NCBI GenBank assembly: GCA_001304105.1
Contig: LJUR01000033.1
Location: forward strand, 1-52,408
DNA length: 52,408 bases
Direction: 5' to 3'
Origin: Deltaproteobacteria bacterium SM23_61
GTDB lineage: Bacteria; Desulfobacterota; SM23-61
Shown: in pieces, positions 8,149-16,342 of the stretch
Numbering within the stretch: position 1 is the stretch's first letter
Layout: every line of letters starts with the position of its first letter
Notes under the pieces: model-generated
The model's input: the letters and a program-made list of their open reading frames with translations, nothing else
Told to the model about the DNA's origin: nothing
Database searches by the model: none
Position numbers and translations under genes: made by a program

Positions 8149-9234
8149 ATGAAAGAGAAAAAGAAGGTCAATCGTCGGACATTTCTGAAGAGCGCAGCCG
8201 TGGGAATTGGAGGAGCAACGCTGGCGCTCAAGGGAACCGCTAAGGCCGCTCCCGCCAAAAAGGTTTGGAAACTGAAACTCCAGAGCAACTGGACCGGCAT
8301 CGGCATTGCGGCCCAGGATGAGGCCGCGAAGCTTTTTTGCGAGCGGGTCAACAATCTATCCGGCGGCCGAATCGAGATGAAAAACTACGACGCCGAGGTG
8401 CTGCTGGGAATCGGGGAGACCTTCAAGGGGGTCGGCTCCGGGGTGGCGGATGTGGCCGTAACTTCGCCGATTTACCACCGAGGGATCGTTCCCGTCGGCT
8501 ATTATCTTTGGGCCGTACCTTTCTTCCCCAACGACCATCTGGAATTCATGGAACTCTGGTACCAGGTCCTTGGAGGGAAAGAAATCTGGCGGGAAGCTTA
8601 CGCCAAGCATGGGGTTATGGGCCTGACCTACGAGTGCTCCGATGAGTGGGGCACCATGGTTTCCACGAAACCGATTCGGAAATTCTCAGACTACAAGGGG
8701 CTGAAGGTCAGAGCCTTCGGCATCTGGGCCGATTGGCTGGTCCATAACGGGGCTTCCATCGTCACCGTACCCGGCGGGGAGATCTACACGGCCATCCAAA
8801 CCAATATCATTGATGCTGCCGCCTTTGGCTGCCCTGACGCGTGGGCCGGCGCCAAGCTTTACGAAGTGTGCAAGTATTTCATCAACCCGTCGATTATCCC
8901 CTATGACACCTGTGAGATCATCATGAACCTGAAAACCTTTAAATCCATGCCGCCGGACCTGCAGGAAATCATGCTGTCCGCCTCCAGAATTCATAACCTG
9001 GACGTTACCTCGCGGACCATCGTCCAGGACGCAAAGGCCAGAAAAACACTGGCCGATAAGGGCATGGAAACGATAATCCTTCCCGATGGTGAACTTAAAA
9101 AGGCGGAGGAATGGTGCTGGAACCGGTTCCTCCAGGTCAAAGGGAAGGATCCTTACATCGACAGGCTGATCAAGGTGTATACAGAAGCCCGTGCCTACCA
9201 TAAGGCCTACTTCGGCCCCAAGCGATTACCCTGA
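8149..9234 (+). CDS. dctP: TRAP transporter substrate-binding protein, DctP family
   Basis: 361-residue periplasmic solute-binding protein. The N-terminus carries a twin-arginine signal (NRRTFLKSAAVGIGG, Arg9-Arg10) with likely cleavage after AKA near residue 33, so it is exported folded. The mature part follows the DctP fold. It has GLKVRAFG with the conserved substrate-binding arginine, and GGEIYTAIQTNIIDAA, the TakP-like (2-oxoacid type) signature. Ligands are normally organic acids bound through a carboxylate, sometimes sulfonates. It is the first gene of the TRAP-GRE cluster and is followed by the permease genes. Confidence 0.9.
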   Translation: MKEKKKVNRRTFLKSAAVGIGGATLALKGTAKAAPAKKVWKLKLQSNWTGIGIAAQDEAAKLFCERVNNLSGGRIEMKNYDAEVLLGIGETFKGVGSGVADVAVTSPIYHRGIVPVGYYLWAVPFFPNDHLEFMELWYQVLGGKEIWREAYAKHGVMGLTYECSDEWGTMVSTKPIRKFSDYKGLKVRAFGIWADWLVHNGASIVTVPGGEIYTAIQTNIIDAAAFGCPDAWAGAKLYEVCKYFINPSIIPYDTCEIIMNLKTFKSMPPDLQEIMLSASRIHNLDVTSRTIVQDAKARKTLADKGMETIILPDGELKKAEEWCWNRFLQVKGKDPYIDRLIKVYTEARAYHKAYFGPKRLP

Positions 9235-9256
9235 GCCGGGCGCAAGTTGGGCAACC

Positions 9257-9282
9257 GGGAGGGGGGAGAATTCCCCCCTCCC
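9257..9282 (+). promoter_or_regulatory. 11-bp GC-rich hairpin between dctP and dctQ
   Basis: The arms GGGAGGGGGGA and TCCCCCCTCCC pair perfectly around a 4-base loop, immediately after the dctP stop. No T-run follows, so it is probably not a full terminator. It should protect the dctP mRNA end or reduce read-through, giving more binding protein than permease. It ends just before the dctQ ribosome site. Confidence 0.55.
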
Positions 9283-9301
9283 CACGAATGGGAGCTGCCA
9301 G

Positions 9302-9835
9302 GTGAAAGCAATCGAATATTTCCTGCGCTACACGGACTGGGTGAACGCCAAATTCGGGTGGTTTGTCGCCTTCCTGATGTGCCCCATGATGTTCATCATG
9401 ATCTATGAAATCGTAATGAGGTATTTCTTCAACCGGCCTTCGCTATGGGCTTATGAGATTTCCCTTTTTTTGTATGGCGGCTACATCATCTTGGCCGGAG
9501 CTTACACGCTGATAACGAAGGGCCACGTCAATGTGGATATCCTCTGGGGTCGCTTTTCCGCAAGAGGTAAGGCTATCCTGGACATAGGCACATTCGGTTT
9601 CGTTCTTCTCTATCTCGGGGTGCTCTTCTGGACCTCCCTTGAAGCGACCATCGAATCCTGGAAGATCGGGGAAACGACCATGACTTACTGGGCGCCTCCC
9701 TATTACCCCCTGAGGACTACCGTGCCGGTGGGTTGCTTCCTCTTTTTGCTTCAAGCTTTGGCTAAGCTTATCCGGGACATACTGACGGTGATTCACGGGA
9801 AAGAGATGTTCCCCACCAGGGTAAAGCTTATCTAA
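9302..9835 (+). CDS. dctQ: TRAP transporter small permease, DctQ family
   Basis: 177-residue inner-membrane protein with four hydrophobic segments (about residues 18-38, 50-70, 88-108, 132-152). It has the DctQ pattern YEIVMRYFFNRPSLWAYEIS in the first half. I start it at GTG 9302 (VKAIEYFLRY), which has GGAG 7 bases upstream; the open frame back to 9191 overlaps dctP and is Pro/Ser-rich, unlike the family. It forms the permease with the following DctM. Confidence 0.85.
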   Translation: MKAIEYFLRYTDWVNAKFGWFVAFLMCPMMFIMIYEIVMRYFFNRPSLWAYEISLFLYGGYIILAGAYTLITKGHVNVDILWGRFSARGKAILDIGTFGFVLLYLGVLFWTSLEATIESWKIGETTMTYWAPPYYPLRTTVPVGCFLFLLQALAKLIRDILTVIHGKEMFPTRVKLI

Positions 9836-9977
9836 AGACCTATGGAAAGACTTTTGGATTGTGCCGAACCTCTGTCGAAAAGTTTTTCAAAGGGCGAAAG
9901 GCGTTAGGAGAGTAAATCCTGGCCGCAGTTGGCACGGGAATTGAGTATACTATTCAGGATTTTTAAGGATCCGACCC

Positions 9978-11276
9978 ATGGTTGATTTAGGACCTGCTTG
10001 GCTTACGATCATCTTATTCGGCAGCCTCATGATCCTCCTGGCACTCGGTTTGCCCCTGGTTTTTTCCCTGGGAGGAGTGGCCACCCTGTTCACCATCTTC
10101 ATTTGGGGCCCCAACTACATGTGCATGGACATGTTTGTGCTGGTGGCCGTTCCCATGTTCATATTCATGGGTGCCATGCTGCAAAGATGCGGGATCGCGG
10201 AAGACCTGTACAACATGATGTATCACTGGATGGGGGGTCTCCGGGGAGGGCTGGCCGCGGGGACGGTCCTTATCTGCACCCTCTTTGCCGCCATGGTTGG
10301 CATCAGCGGCGCCGCTACCACTTCCATGGGCCTTTTGGCTTTGCCTTCCATGCTCAAGCGGGGCTATCAGAAGGATATCGCCATCGGTTGCATTTCCGCA
10401 GGGGGGGCCCTGGGAATCCTGATCCCACCCAGCGTTTTGATGATCGTCCTCGCCCTGTTCGCCAGGCTCTCGGTCGGAAAGCTATTCATCGGGGGGGTTT
10501 TCCCCGGACTTCTCTTTTCATTCTTGTTTGTTTCCTACATCCTCATTCGAAGCTATCTCCAAAAAGAGCTGGGCCCAGGGGTGCCGAGCGAGGAGAGACT
10601 GCCGACCCGCCAGAAGTTGGCCTTAATTCCCGGACTCATCCTTCCCATTTCCCTGATCATCGTTGTCATGGGGTCCATATTCTTCGGTTTCGCCACACCC
10701 AGCGAAGCTTCGGCCATCGGCGCTTTCGGCGCCATCGTAAGCGCCGTGATCAAGCGCCGGCTTAACTGGCCTAACTTCGTGGAAGCGCTATTCGTCTGCC
10801 TGCGTCTCAGCGCCATGGTGATCTGGATTGTTTTCGCCGCTTCCGTTTTCACCGCCCTCTATGCCGTAACCGGGGCTGCGGATTTGATCGGCCAATTGCT
10901 TCTCAACGTTGGCGGAGGCTGGGCAACCATTATAGCGATGCAAGTCATTTTTTTCATCTTGGGATGTTTCTTTGATCCCACCGGCATTGTCCTTCTCACC
11001 ACACCGATTTTTTTCCCGGTGGTTATAAAGCTGGGCTTCGATCCTTTATGGTTCGGGGTGCTCTTCGTCATCAATATGGAGATGGCTTTCTTGACCCCCC
11101 CTTTTGGTTTTAACCTATTTTATATGAAGGCGGTGGTTCCTCCGGGGGTAACCATGGGGGACATCTACAGATCGATTATCCCCTTCGTAGCCCTTCAAAT
11201 TCTCGGCCTCATTATCTGCATGATATTCCCGGAGATCGTTACCTGGCTCCCGAACCTGATGCTGGGAAAAGAATAG
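9978..11276 (+). CDS. dctM: TRAP transporter large permease, DctM family
   Basis: 432-residue membrane protein with about twelve hydrophobic segments, the main ion-coupled channel of the TRAP system. Family landmarks are LGLPLVFSLGG near the N-terminus, GISGAATTSMGLLALPSML, GGALGILIPPSV and FATPSEASAIGAFGAI. The C-terminal half has LGCFFDPTGIVLLTTPIFFP and LTPPFGFNLF. A 142-base gap separates it from dctQ; in many TRAP operons these two genes touch. I see no feature in that gap. Confidence 0.92.
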   Translation: MVDLGPAWLTIILFGSLMILLALGLPLVFSLGGVATLFTIFIWGPNYMCMDMFVLVAVPMFIFMGAMLQRCGIAEDLYNMMYHWMGGLRGGLAAGTVLICTLFAAMVGISGAATTSMGLLALPSMLKRGYQKDIAIGCISAGGALGILIPPSVLMIVLALFARLSVGKLFIGGVFPGLLFSFLFVSYILIRSYLQKELGPGVPSEERLPTRQKLALIPGLILPISLIIVVMGSIFFGFATPSEASAIGAFGAIVSAVIKRRLNWPNFVEALFVCLRLSAMVIWIVFAASVFTALYAVTGAADLIGQLLLNVGGGWATIIAMQVIFFILGCFFDPTGIVLLTTPIFFPVVIKLGFDPLWFGVLFVINMEMAFLTPPFGFNLFYMKAVVPPGVTMGDIYRSIIPFVALQILGLIICMIFPEIVTWLPNLMLGKE

Positions 11277-11352
11277 AAGCGGGGAAATGGGGCGCAATGC
11301 AAAGCAATGCAGGGCCCCAAAATCACGGGGAAGGCAAATCAGCAATGAATCA

Positions 11353-11369
11353 TCGCCCCCTTCGGGCGA
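11353..11369. other. Small hairpin in the dctM-GRE gap
   Basis: TCGCCC and GGGCGA pair around CCTTC. It is the only structure seen in the 294-base gap between the permease and the glycyl radical enzyme, which otherwise holds just the GRE ribosome site (GGGGAGGAG). No T-run follows, so it is not a terminator. Confidence 0.3.
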
Positions 11370-11570
11370 ATTCAGGGATCCTTTCTGCCCAGGGTTGGGC
11401 TTTTTGGGCTCTCCGGCGAATCTTTCACTCCGACGATCTCAGTCCCGAATCGTTGCCGTCATCCGATATGCCCACCTGCAGGCAGTTTTCCTGTTAACCG
11501 ATTTCCAGAATCAGGGGATCAGGTGAAATAAAAAGAAGTTTCGCCTCCCTTTTTTGGGGGGAGGAGAAAA

Positions 11571-13919
11571 ATGCTCTCCGAAGTTATAAAGCTGGCGGAA
11601 AAAATAAGGGAAACCGAGCGCCGGGTGGACATCCAACGGGCGCTGATCGCCACGCGTGTCCATGGGGCCACCGAAGGGGAAGCCATGATGATCCGGAGGG
11701 CGAAAGTCTTGGCTGGGGTCCTCTCAGAAATGGACATTCGAATTGAAGATGGAGAGCTCGTCGTCGGCAATCAAGCCTGCTGCCCGAAAGCGGCGCCCCT
11801 TTTTCCGGAATATGCCCAGGATTGGATCTTATCCCAAATGGACACCTTTGCCACCCGTCCCGGCGACAAGTTCCAACTCCACGAAAAGGATAAGGCTCTT
11901 CTGAGAAAGGTCCTCCCCTATTGGGAAAGACGATCGCTCCGCGATGCCTGGCGGACAGGCTTACCCGAGGAAACTTTGGCTGCAGCAGAAAAGGGCGTGA
12001 TCGCCAACGAGAATTATTCCATGTCGGGGCCGGGCCATCTAGTCCCGGATTATCCGAAATTACTGCGCCTGGGGCTGAAGGGAATCAAAGAAGAAATCGA
12101 TCATTATGAAGCCCAATTCGGCGGCAACCCCCCGCGAGAAAAACTGGATTTCTACCACGCCTGCCGAATGGTGTGCGATGCCGCCATCGCCTTCGCCCGC
12201 CGCTATAGCCGACTGGCCGAAGAGCTGGCCAAAAATACCGCCAGCGCTTCACGGCAAGCTCAATTGAGGACCATCGCCCGGATTTGCCGGCAGGTTCCCG
12301 AAGGACCGGCGGTTCATTTCTGGGAGGCTCTGCAATCCGTGTGGTTCATCCAACTGATGATTCAAATCGAATCGAACGGCTTAGCAATCGCCTTGGGGCG
12401 ATTCGACCAATACATGTATCCTTTTTACCGGCGGGATATGGATTCCGGCCGTTTGACCCGGGATGAAGCGCTGAACCTGCTGGGTTCCTTTTTCTGCAAA
12501 TTATCCGAAATCAACAAAATTTACTCCAATGAAGGGGCACGACTTCTGGCCGGCCCGGCTCATGGACAAGCCCTAACCCTGGGGGGAATCCTGGCGGCTG
12601 GCGAAGAAGGAACCAACGAACTCACCTACCTCTGCCTGGAGGCCGATTCTGCAATCCGCCTTGTCCAGCCCGACCTGGCATTCCGCATCAACGATTCTAC
12701 CCCCCAGGATCTCCTTCTTAAATTTGGGGAGGTCACCCGTTCGGGACTGGGCAAGCATAAGGTATTCGGTGACCGGTTGGTAATCGATTCTTTAATCCAG
12801 TGCGGCGTGGATCCAATGGAGGCCCGGGAATGGGGGGCGCTGGGATGTTCTGAGCCAGTCATATGCGGGATGACCAACAGCTGGGGAAATTCGGGACACC
12901 TGAGCCTGCCAAAATGCCTGGAAATGGCCCTGAATGACGGACGTTGCCGGTTAACGGGCAGGCAATTAGGACCGGGCACGGGCGACCCGCGGCAGTTTGC
13001 CTCTTTCACCGACCTGATGAATGCCTTTGGCAAGCAGCTCCAATATTTTTCAACCCAGCTGGTAACCTACAACAATCTTCTGGACCAGCTTCATGCCCAT
13101 ATGTTGCCGCTGCCTTTCGTCTCTCTCTTTATTTCTGATTGCCTGGCTCGGGGGTTGGAATTTAACGCCGGGGGGGCCAAATATAATTTCACCTCTCCGC
13201 TGGGGGTCGGACTTATTACCACTGCCGACTCTCTGGCCGCCATCAAAAAAATGGTCTTTGAAGAAAAAGCGATCTCCCTGTCCCAGCTTATCGATGCCTT
13301 GGATCATAACTTTGAAGGTCAGGAGTACCTGAGGCAAATGCTCATCAACCGGGCTCCCAAATTCGGTAACGATGAGGATTACGTCGACCTTCTTGCCAAT
13401 GAGGTGCTCCACCTGTGGGCGGATAGCCTAAAAGGACATACGAATCCGCGGGGGGGCTCCTGGATTCCTTCCCTTTACACCCTGACGGCCAATATCGGAT
13501 TCGGGGAGCGGTGCGGCGCCACTCCCGATGGACGGAAAGCTCGTGAACCCTTCAATGATAATATCTCACCCGTTCATGGAAGGGAGCGCAAAGGCCCTAC
13601 AGCGGTGGCCAGATCCGTGGGAAAGCTTGACCTGGTGCGCATCGCTCACGGAGCCATCCTCAACATGCGGTTCAGCCCCTCAATGCTCCACGGCGATGAA
13701 AACTTAGCCAAATTCGCCGACTTCATTCGTGGCTTCGTGCGCCTGGGAGGTTGGCACAATCAGTTCAACGTGGTCCGCACCGAGACATTGCGAGACGCCC
13801 AGAAACGTCCGGAACAGTACCGTGGGTTGGTGATCCGCGTATCCGGCTATAGTGCCCTATTCGTGGAGCTGAGCCCGGAGGTGCAGGAGGATATCATCGC
13901 CCGGGTCGAATATTCATGA
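11571..13919 (+). CDS. Glycyl radical enzyme (PFL superfamily eliminase, substrate unknown)
   Basis: 782-residue oxygen-sensitive glycyl radical enzyme. The radical-bearing glycine is Gly759 in RVSGYSALF near the C-terminus, and the thiyl cysteine is Cys426 in GALGCSEPV. The Cys-Ser-Glu pattern (Glu428) is the C-X-E arrangement of the dehydratase and C-N/C-S lyase members; pyruvate formate-lyase has two adjacent cysteines instead. The N-terminal PFL domain contains GHLVPDYPKLLRLGLKGI, as in PFL2-type enzymes. The ribosome site GGAGGAG is strong, and the stop overlaps the activase start by 4 bases. With a TRAP importer in front and a zinc dehydrogenase behind, it probably cleaves an imported small acid or sulfonate to an aldehyde or ketone. 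The substrate cannot be read from sequence. Confidence 0.88.
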   Translation: MLSEVIKLAEKIRETERRVDIQRALIATRVHGATEGEAMMIRRAKVLAGVLSEMDIRIEDGELVVGNQACCPKAAPLFPEYAQDWILSQMDTFATRPGDKFQLHEKDKALLRKVLPYWERRSLRDAWRTGLPEETLAAAEKGVIANENYSMSGPGHLVPDYPKLLRLGLKGIKEEIDHYEAQFGGNPPREKLDFYHACRMVCDAAIAFARRYSRLAEELAKNTASASRQAQLRTIARICRQVPEGPAVHFWEALQSVWFIQLMIQIESNGLAIALGRFDQYMYPFYRRDMDSGRLTRDEALNLLGSFFCKLSEINKIYSNEGARLLAGPAHGQALTLGGILAAGEEGTNELTYLCLEADSAIRLVQPDLAFRINDSTPQDLLLKFGEVTRSGLGKHKVFGDRLVIDSLIQCGVDPMEAREWGALGCSEPVICGMTNSWGNSGHLSLPKCLEMALNDGRCRLTGRQLGPGTGDPRQFASFTDLMNAFGKQLQYFSTQLVTYNNLLDQLHAHMLPLPFVSLFISDCLARGLEFNAGGAKYNFTSPLGVGLITTADSLAAIKKMVFEEKAISLSQLIDALDHNFEGQEYLRQMLINRAPKFGNDEDYVDLLANEVLHLWADSLKGHTNPRGGSWIPSLYTLTANIGFGERCGATPDGRKAREPFNDNISPVHGRERKGPTAVARSVGKLDLVRIAHGAILNMRFSPSMLHGDENLAKFADFIRGFVRLGGWHNQFNVVRTETLRDAQKRPEQYRGLVIRVSGYSALFVELSPEVQEDIIARVEYS

Positions 13920-14827
13920 GCGCAAGGCAAGGCCTTATCTTTGATATCCAACGCTATTCCGTTCATGACGGTCCGGGCATCAGAACCCTGGTTTTTCTAA
14001 AAGGTTGCCCTCTCCGATGCCTCTGGTGTTCCAACCCGGAAGGCCAGGAAACGAAGCCGGAACTTGCCTTTCGCCGGACCCTGTGTATCGGTTGCGGCGC
14101 ATGCGTGGATGTTTGTGGCAGCGGGGCGATCCTTTTGAAGGATCACCGGGTAGAAATCAACCGCAGGAAATGTACCCTCTGCGGGGAATGTACCCGCGTA
14201 TGCCCCTCGGAAGCCCTCTCCATGATCGGAAGATGGGTAACCGCAGACCAGATCTTGGACGAGGTTGAACGCGATCGGGTCTTCTATGAAGCATCTCAGG
14301 GAGGCATCACCGTATCGGGCGGCGAGCCCCTCATGCAGGCCTGCTTTACGGAGGCGTTACTGAAAGCTTGCAAAGCCAGGGGAATCGCAACCGCGATAGA
14401 AACCTCTGGGTATGCTTCCTGGGAATCCATGGAGCAGGTCATCCAGCATACCGATTCGGTCCTTTACGATATCAAGCAGTTGGATGCTTTGCGGCATCAC
14501 CAGTTTACCGGTTTTTCCAACCAGCTGATCTTGGAGAACGCCAGAAGAATTGCGGGCTCCGGGTTTCCGCTGTTCATTCGCTATCCGGTCATACCCGGAT
14601 TCAACGATGACCCTAAAGACATGGACGCCCTGTTCCATTTTACAAAAACCCTGCCCGGGGTTAGGCATCTTGACCTGCTCCCCTATCATCGCCTGGGAGA
14701 ATCCAAGTATGCCATGCTGGGTAGAGATTATCCTTTGGGGGAGCTGAAACCTCCGACCGGGCAATGCCTGGAAAGTCTGGCCCAAGCGGCCAAGAAGAGG
14801 GGTTTGGAGGTTCGGGTCCTCCTATAG
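13916..14827 (+). CDS. Glycyl-radical-enzyme activating enzyme (radical SAM)
   Basis: 303-residue activase that makes the glycyl radical on the preceding enzyme. The radical SAM motif is CPLRCLWC (Cys31, Cys35, Cys38), beginning after VFLKG as in PflA relatives. Between the motif and the rest of the barrel is an inserted two-cluster ferredoxin domain: CIGCGACVDVC (57-67) and CTLCGECTRVC (86-96). The SAM-binding GGE region is seen as TVSGGEPLMQ. The extra Fe-S domain is standard for activases of eliminase-type GREs and absent from PflA itself. ATG overlaps the GRE stop (ATGA), so the two are translationally coupled. Confidence 0.92.
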   Translation: MSARQGLIFDIQRYSVHDGPGIRTLVFLKGCPLRCLWCSNPEGQETKPELAFRRTLCIGCGACVDVCGSGAILLKDHRVEINRRKCTLCGECTRVCPSEALSMIGRWVTADQILDEVERDRVFYEASQGGITVSGGEPLMQACFTEALLKACKARGIATAIETSGYASWESMEQVIQHTDSVLYDIKQLDALRHHQFTGFSNQLILENARRIAGSGFPLFIRYPVIPGFNDDPKDMDALFHFTKTLPGVRHLDLLPYHRLGESKYAMLGRDYPLGELKPPTGQCLESLAQAAKKRGLEVRVLL

Positions 14828-14896
14828 GGGGAAAGCGCGGCCTCAGGTTTATCGGGCATGGATCTGCGGATTTCTTGCGGATATTCGGGAAGGGAC

Positions 14897-14917
14897 ACGG
14901 GGCAAACCCGTCCTTTT
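14897..14917 (+). other. Weak hairpin after the activase
   Basis: ACGGG and CCCGT pair around five bases, followed by CCTTTT. It may cause partial termination or be incidental. The rest of the 175-base gap to the next gene holds only the ribosome site GAAAGGAGAGG. Confidence 0.25.
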
Positions 14918-15002
14918 GTCCGTTCGGGGTCTTGTGGGGTTTGTCTTCAGGAAAAAAACGAGGTTCTGATTTTTTATCCAGAAAAAAGAAAGGAGAGGCA
15001 GA

Positions 15003-16127
15003 ATGAGTAAAGTGAGAGGTTGGGTCATGCTGGAACCGGGCAAGATGGAGATGCAGAAATTCGACCTTCCCAAAATCCCCGAGGATAGTGCGCTTTTAAA
15101 GGTCGAAGCCTGTGGCCTCTGCGGGAGTGATCTCCACGCCTTTCGAGGAAGGATGAAGACCGCGCCTTTTCCTTTGATTCCGGGCCACGAATTCATTGGT
15201 ACCCTGGTCGAGGTGGGAAAGACGGCAAGCGAAAAGATGGCCATCGTTGGCGGAGGAACCATCAAGGAAGGAGACCGGGTAGCCATCGCTCCGAGTTCCC
15301 TGGCCTGCGGCCGCTGCTGGTTCTGTCTGCATATGCCCCATCGGCCCTCCCTCTGCACCACCCGCACCATTTACGGCTTTAACTCGATCAAAAATCCCCC
15401 CAGCATCTGGGGAGGCTATGCCGAGTACATCTACCTGCATCCCAAGACTTGGGTCTTCAAACTGCCCGAGGGAATATCGATGGAAAAAGCGGTCCAGACT
15501 GAACCCATGGCCACGGGTCTCAGGGCGGTCGAACGGGCCTATCAACCGGGAGAACCTTTCGCCGGGCAGGGCTACGGGGTTGGCAGTCGGGCCATGGTCC
15601 TGGGAGCCGGACCCATCGGACTCATGGTCATTCTCGCTCTGCGTTTCAGCGGGGCGAAACTGGTGATCGCCCAGGATTTGATCGAGAGTCGCTTGACGAT
15701 GGCCAAACGGATGGGCGCGGACATCACCGTCAATGCAAAGCTCCCCCTGGAACAGAGGATCAAACAAGTTCAGGAAATCACCGACGGAGTGGGACCCGAT
15801 GTGGTGATCGAGGCAGCCGGTGTCCCGCAGGCCTTTAAAGAATCCCTGACCTTTGTACGCCGCGGCGGCAAGCTCGTGGAGGTGGGTCATTATACCGATC
15901 CCGGGCCTATCGATATCAACCCCTGGGTCGTCTGCAATAAAGATGTGGACCTTCATGGGTCATGGGCTTATCCGGCCATCATCTTCAAGGATGCCCTGAC
16001 CGTATTGGCCAAAACCCCCTATCCGGTGGAAGAAGTGGTGACCCACAAGGTCTCCATGGATGACCTGCCCAAGGGGATGGACCTCCTCGGGAAGGAAGGA
16101 GTGGGGAAGGTAGTGGTTACACCCTAA
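15003..16127 (+). CDS. Zinc-dependent dehydrogenase (MDR family) of the GRE cluster
   Basis: 374-residue medium-chain alcohol dehydrogenase. Catalytic zinc ligands are Cys40 (GLCGSD) and His62 (GHEF). The structural zinc site is Cys102, Cys105, Cys108 and Cys118, with an unusual HMPHRPS insertion between the last two. The cofactor motif is VLGAGPIGL. It is longer than the 339-residue enzyme at 5.2 kb, with insertions around residues 74-88 and 170-195. As the last gene before a strong terminator it probably reduces the aldehyde or ketone made by the GRE, or oxidises the alcohol precursor before cleavage. Direction and substrate are inferred. Confidence 0.82.
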   Translation: MSKVRGWVMLEPGKMEMQKFDLPKIPEDSALLKVEACGLCGSDLHAFRGRMKTAPFPLIPGHEFIGTLVEVGKTASEKMAIVGGGTIKEGDRVAIAPSSLACGRCWFCLHMPHRPSLCTTRTIYGFNSIKNPPSIWGGYAEYIYLHPKTWVFKLPEGISMEKAVQTEPMATGLRAVERAYQPGEPFAGQGYGVGSRAMVLGAGPIGLMVILALRFSGAKLVIAQDLIESRLTMAKRMGADITVNAKLPLEQRIKQVQEITDGVGPDVVIEAAGVPQAFKESLTFVRRGGKLVEVGHYTDPGPIDINPWVVCNKDVDLHGSWAYPAIIFKDALTVLAKTPYPVEEVVTHKVSMDDLPKGMDLLGKEGVGKVVVTP

Positions 16128-16169
16128 ATGCAGGGTCCGGCGTGGGGTCGAATGACTTTCGAAGTAACC

Positions 16170-16207
16170 TCGCCCTTCTCAAAAAATTGGGAAGGGCGAT
16201 TTTTTTT
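16170..16207 (+). terminator. Rho-independent terminator of the TRAP/GRE cluster
   Basis: TCGCCCTTC (16170-16178) pairs perfectly with GAAGGGCGA (16191-16199) across a 12-base loop, followed by eight T residues. It is a textbook terminator 42 bases after the zinc dehydrogenase stop. Confidence 0.88.
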
Positions 16208-16342
16208 GAGGCGATCCATTGCCATTATTTTTGCGGTGGTGATGAAACGGCAGGTGGGGGGATCCACGTCGATGCAGCCAATGGTATCCGCCGATTCCGA
16301 AATCCTTGGATTCCACAGATGAGGCCAAGGAGCTAGAAGCGG

